Shown in pieces: positions 60,395 through 64,000 of a stretch of DNA of 64,000 nucleotides. The notes beneath the pieces were generated by a model. That model had not been told where the DNA came from, did not search any database, and saw only the letters and a program-made list of their open reading frames with translations. The position numbers were made by a program, and so were the translations under genes. The stretch comes from Chamaecrista fasciculata (lineage: Eukaryota > Streptophyta > Magnoliopsida > Fabales > Fabaceae). Position 1 is the first letter of the stretch. Every line of letters begins with the position of its first letter. The DNA lies in contig QANZ01028197.1 of assembly GCA_003254925.1 (NCBI GenBank), positions 4,734-68,733 of the forward strand, written 5' to 3'.

Positions 60395-63003
60395 TGTTGA
60401 AATGTTAGTGCACTTCGAATTTTCATTCCATAATGTTTGAAAGAGTAGTTTGTAAATAGTTGTTGAGCTGGAATTAGTTGTTACCTCAGTTTGTATTTAG
60501 TTCAGTTTTAGTTTTATTCAGTTATTGTAATTTTACTGTTTAATCCTTAGTCTGTTAGTTTAGCTGACTTTTTAATTCAGTTGTGTTTGTATATAAGTCT
60601 TCATCATTAATGAAATTAGTAAGATTGTGATTTCTTTCTCCAAATTTCCACTCTATACCATGAAATTCTTCATAGTATCCAAGCAAACATCTTTTCTTTA
60701 ATTTTTCTTTCGATTTTTTCCTCGATTTAATCTTCTTCTTCTTCCTTTCTTTTCTTCTTGCGCGTTGTTATCATTTCATTCATTTGTTTGATGGCAACTA
60801 CATTACTTTTGCTCTCACAGGAGGAAGTTGTGATATGATGGCTAACTCTAGTTTGATTTCACGTAAAGATCTTATGTACCTTTATCCTTTTGATAATCAT
60901 GGCCTCCAATTAGTCACGAATCATCTTACCTTACACAATTATTTTTGTTGTGGAGCTTTGCATTGAAAGTTAAAAATAAGTTAGGATTCATTGACGAGTC
61001 CTATATAGAACAAGAGGATTCTACGTCTGATGCTTTTGTTCAATAGACATTTGTGGATTCAATAGTTGTTTCCTGGTGCTATCTTGACTGATTCAAAGAG
61101 AAATATCAAAAAGATAAACGACCTTCAGTTGCTATGAATCTTGCTACTTCTGGTGCTATTAACACTTCTTCATTTTCTTCTTTTGATCAGTTTTCTACTT
61201 TTATTTCTAACTTAATTCAACAAGAAATCAAAAAAATATATGAAGAATAATGTCTAATACTATTGAAGCACTTGTAAATGCTTCTTATTTCGCAGATTTT
61301 GCTAGTACTATTTATTCTACAATGGTTACTAATACTAGTTCTAAGTGAATTATAGATAGTGGTGCATCCTGTCATGTTTGCTATTCTCTTTCTCTTCAAG
61401 TATGTTCAATACATGGGTTCTGTCACTCTAAATTCTCATCTCACTATTCAAAATGTTCTATATGCTCCTCAGTTTAAGTATAATTTGATTTCAGTGGCTC
61501 GATTGGTTGCTCAATCTACTCTCTATATGTGAATTTTTATGAGGATAAGTATTATGTGCATGGCCAGATGAGTAAACAAATTTTGGCCACTGGACTCGTG
61601 AAGAAACATCTTTATGTTTTGGTAGCTGATCTTTTTTCATCATTGTCATTTGGTTCTCAGCCTTGTTTGGTTTTCACTATTTCTAGTATACCTAATTATT
61701 TTCCATGGCATGAAAGATTAGGTCATTTGTCATTACATGTTTTAGCCAATTTACCTTTTGAATGTACTGAATCAAATAAAATTTGTTCTAGTTGTCATTG
61801 TTTTGTTTAATCCATATTGACATATGGGGTCCTTTTGCTTATACATCTATTTCCGGTGCTTACTATTTTTTAACTGTTGTTGATGACCATTCATGTGCTA
61901 CTTGGACCTTTCTCATGAGGGGAAAAGGACAAATTGTTGGATTACTTTGACAAGTTTTTTGCTTATGTGCATACTCAATGGCTCTCAATTTTTTAGCAAG
62001 AAATATCAATATTTGTTTGCTAAATTGGGTATAGTACATCAACATAGCTACACCTATACACCACAACAAAATGGTGTTGTGTGGAGAAAACACAAACACA
62101 TTGTTTAAGTTGCTCGAACCTTAGGGTCCGTTTGGTAGTATGTGTGGTATGTAAAGGAAAGGGTTTTACAAGGGAAAAATTGTGAGGGAAAGGAAAAGTA
62201 GTTGAGGGGATGTAAAGTAGGTAAAAATTGAAAGTGTTTGGTATAAAAAGGTAGGGGAGGGAAAGTAAAATAGATATAGAAAAAAATGACAAAAATGCCC
62301 TTCCCACAACCACCACCAGACTGCCGCCGCCGCCGCCCACCACCGCCGTCCACGGTGGTCGGCGGTGATCGGCGCCGCCGTCCACGCCGCCGCTCACCAT
62401 TTGGGGAGGAGATGGGATGGGAGTGAGAGGGGCAAATTAGGAATTGTACCATAATTCCCTAGGTAGACTTGAATTACATCAGAAATGTGAAGTAAAGAAA
62501 AATGGCCTATGTAATGTAAAACCCTTTACATTGTAATCCACTTTACAGAGCATATATTGTCATACCAAACACATGAAAATCTTGAAATTTGTGTCACTTT
62601 ACAATGCAAAGGCAATTCCTATCTACCAAACGGAGCCTTAATGTTTCATTCTGATGTTCCTAAAATGTTTTGGAGAGCCACACATATTTTTAATAAATTG
62701 TCTTCTAAACTGTTTGACTGGAAGTCTCTTTATGAATTACTCATTCATAGTGTTCCTGATTACTCAAATATGAGAGTTTTCTGTTGTCTTTATTATGTAA
62801 CTAATGTTCATCTTGCTTAAAAAAAATTTGATGCTAGAGGTCTTAGAGGTGTCTTTGTTGATTATGCCCATGGTAATTTTACAGCTTAGCTGTACTTTTT
62901 AGTTCAGTTGTATTTGTATATAATTCTTAATCATTAATGAAATTAGTGAGATTGTGATTTCTTTCTCTAAATTTCCCCTGTACGTATACCACTAAAATTT
63001 TCA
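60395..63003 (+). mobile_element. Copia LTR retrotransposon (fossil, broken)
   Basis: A left LTR lies at about 60395-60672 and a matching right LTR part at about 62880-63003, sharing TTTGTATATAA, TCATTAATGAAATTAGT and GATTGTGATTTCTTTCTC. Parts seen in order: gag-like stretch, protease-like region (about 61345-61385, DSGASCHVC), pre-integrase zinc region (about 61690-61800, HERLGHLS), integrase core (about 61815-62100, DIWGPF), and integrase end (about 62640-62860). A Tourist MITE at 62124-62637 is inserted in it. The element is broken in several places and not functional. It looks old, judging by the divergence of the LTR parts. The left LTR limit is approximate. Confidence 0.75.
62124..62637. 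mobile_element. Tourist-like MITE (PIF/Harbinger) inside the Copia fossil
   Basis: Inverted ends GGGTCCGTTTGGTA and TACCAAACGGAGCC are flanked by TTA on both sides (62121-62123, 62638-62640), the PIF/Harbinger duplication. It is 514 bp. A GC-rich stretch of GCC/CCG triplets lies at 62310-62400, flanked by purine-rich sequence; the long minus-strand reading frames here follow from that composition and are not supported as genes. It is younger than the Copia copy it interrupts. Confidence 0.85.
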
Positions 63004-63416
63004 ATGTTGCCTAATAAATTAAACCAAAATTGGGAATAACAATTATGTCCTTTTTCCCCCATATAATAAATCATTTTAAATGACAGATCCTTATTTTAAT
63101 AAGGTAGAAAATCTGTCCATTCCTACTTCCACGTATGACAATATTCTCTACAACTTGATCACTTGAATCTGGATGTATTAACTCTTTAAAGACATAAAAA
63201 TTCACAGATTAATATTTAAATAAATGAATGTCACAAGAACTCGTTAGGATGGACTGTGTATTTTATACCATGCCAAAAATAAACAAATCGCATATCTCTG
63301 AGCTCCAAGCATGAAGCATCTCACAAAAAGTGATTCCTAATCAGCTACTGTATAATTTGGTCTCTTTTCCCAATAGTAGATCACCATCTTTTGCAGATTA
63401 AAGAAATAGCTTCCTC

Positions 63417-63443
63417 GAAATTAGAGGCTGTTTGGCCAAAAAG

Positions 63444-63479
<36 letters not shown>

Positions 63480-63495
63480 AAATTAGAGGCTGTTT
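63417..63495 (+). mobile_element. Poly(A)-only insertion with 17-bp TSD
   Basis: GAAATTAGAGGCTGTTT occurs perfectly at 63417-63433 and 63479-63495. Between them is GGCCAAAAAG followed by a run of 33 A and GG. This looks like retroposition of an almost fully truncated template, leaving a tail and a LINE-type target duplication. Confidence 0.7.
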
Positions 63496-63744
63496 CAAAT
63501 TGGTCTTAATTAAACAATATCATAATTTGGGACTTATCTAACTAAAAAAAAAAATAGTTTGTTTTGAAAATTAAATCTCCGCCATGTTATATTAATTAAA
63601 GTTATGTTGAGGATCTCCACAAAAAAATCTAGTACCTGTAAGGAATAGTACAGTTTGATCCCTTGTGAACTTCAATAATGACATAACGCTGATTTCTTTT
63701 ATTAAAAATATGATTTATTTAAAAATTAAAATGCATATCTAAAG

Positions 63745-63925
63745 GGCTAAACCTTATCTTATATTATATGGCTCCACCCCTTTCTGGTCGTCCACATTTT
63801 AAAACTATAGTACAAAATTAATAATAAGAGAAAAATTATTATTTGATCCCTTCTTTTTTACTGAGTTAACAATTTAGTCCATCATTTATTTTACATACAT
63901 ATAACAGGCACGCAAAGCCTCTATT
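63745..63925 (+). repeat. Dispersed repeat, copy 2
   Basis: It matches 53965-54150 in the same orientation: TTATATTATATGGCTCCACCCC, TTTCTGGTCGTCCA, AACAATTTAGTCC.TCATTTATTTTACATACATA. It differs by small substitutions and a short gap near its right end (GGCACGCAAAGCC against GTCACGCAAAGCC). Confidence 0.65.
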
Positions 63926-64000
63926 CTATTATATGTTTAATCCTGAAGTAACATGAGGTTACTTCTATCATATTGTTGTCATGTGTGCATTTTGGTCTCC

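Noticed and set aside
62020-62452. Minus-strand proline/arginine/glycine-rich frames over the Tourist MITE
   Set aside because: They come from GC-rich triplets and A/G-rich flanks inside a MITE; no domain, no splice or start context.
1-64000. CRISPR arrays, operons or bacterial-type systems
   Set aside because: The window is plant nuclear DNA with introns; no regularly spaced repeats or bacterial gene order were seen.

Overview
The window is nuclear DNA of a dicot plant. It is AT-rich, its host genes are full of introns with GT..AG borders, and it carries plant-type transposons (Copia-type and other LTR elements, tRNA-derived SINEs, Tourist/PIF-Harbinger MITEs, hAT-like and MULE-like elements). 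The encoded proteins look most like eudicot families I know from Arabidopsis. I cannot name the species. Single undetermined bases occur at 33038, 36736 and 52765.

Layout. Positions 1-1214 hold old repeat sequence and a short LTR element. Positions ~1215-10870 and ~11728-21575 are two copies of a tandem segmental duplication. Each copy carries a complete 13-exon auxin response factor gene of the ARF19 (ARF7/19) clade on the minus strand, plus about 2-3 kb of upstream DNA. All exons except the glutamine-rich exon 11 have identical lengths in the two copies. The copy at 12195-19478 keeps family-consensus residues. The copy at 1555-8017 has changed several of them, including part of the B3 DNA-binding motif. 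Positions ~21.6-43.5 kb form a gene-poor, AT-rich transposon zone. It holds a perfect 214-bp inverted repeat around a three-level nest of elements, two solo LTRs, several foldback elements, and a ~2.3-kb MULE-like element carrying a fragment of a plant cyclic phosphodiesterase gene.

Three more host genes follow: a DEAD-box RNA helicase (RH17/DDX31 type, minus, 43575-48321), a small membrane protein with a bacterial-type PH-like domain (plus, 50155-51883), and the single-copy-type C-type lectin receptor-like kinase (At1g52310 type, minus, 55079-59711). The helicase and the membrane-protein gene are divergent, and the membrane-protein and lectin-kinase genes are convergent. Their introns and flanks hold SINEs and MITEs, several with perfect target-site duplications. 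The last 4 kb hold a broken Copia element containing a Tourist MITE.

The genes are not a functional cluster. The ARF19 pair acts in auxin-regulated transcription, RH17 in RNA (probably ribosome) biogenesis, and the lectin kinase at the cell surface. I found no clearly new biological system. The most interesting points are the asymmetric ARF19 tandem pair, the gene-capturing MULE-like element, and the perfect inverted repeat. All gene models were read by eye from splice motifs, reading frame and remembered homologues; no alignment or database search was run.
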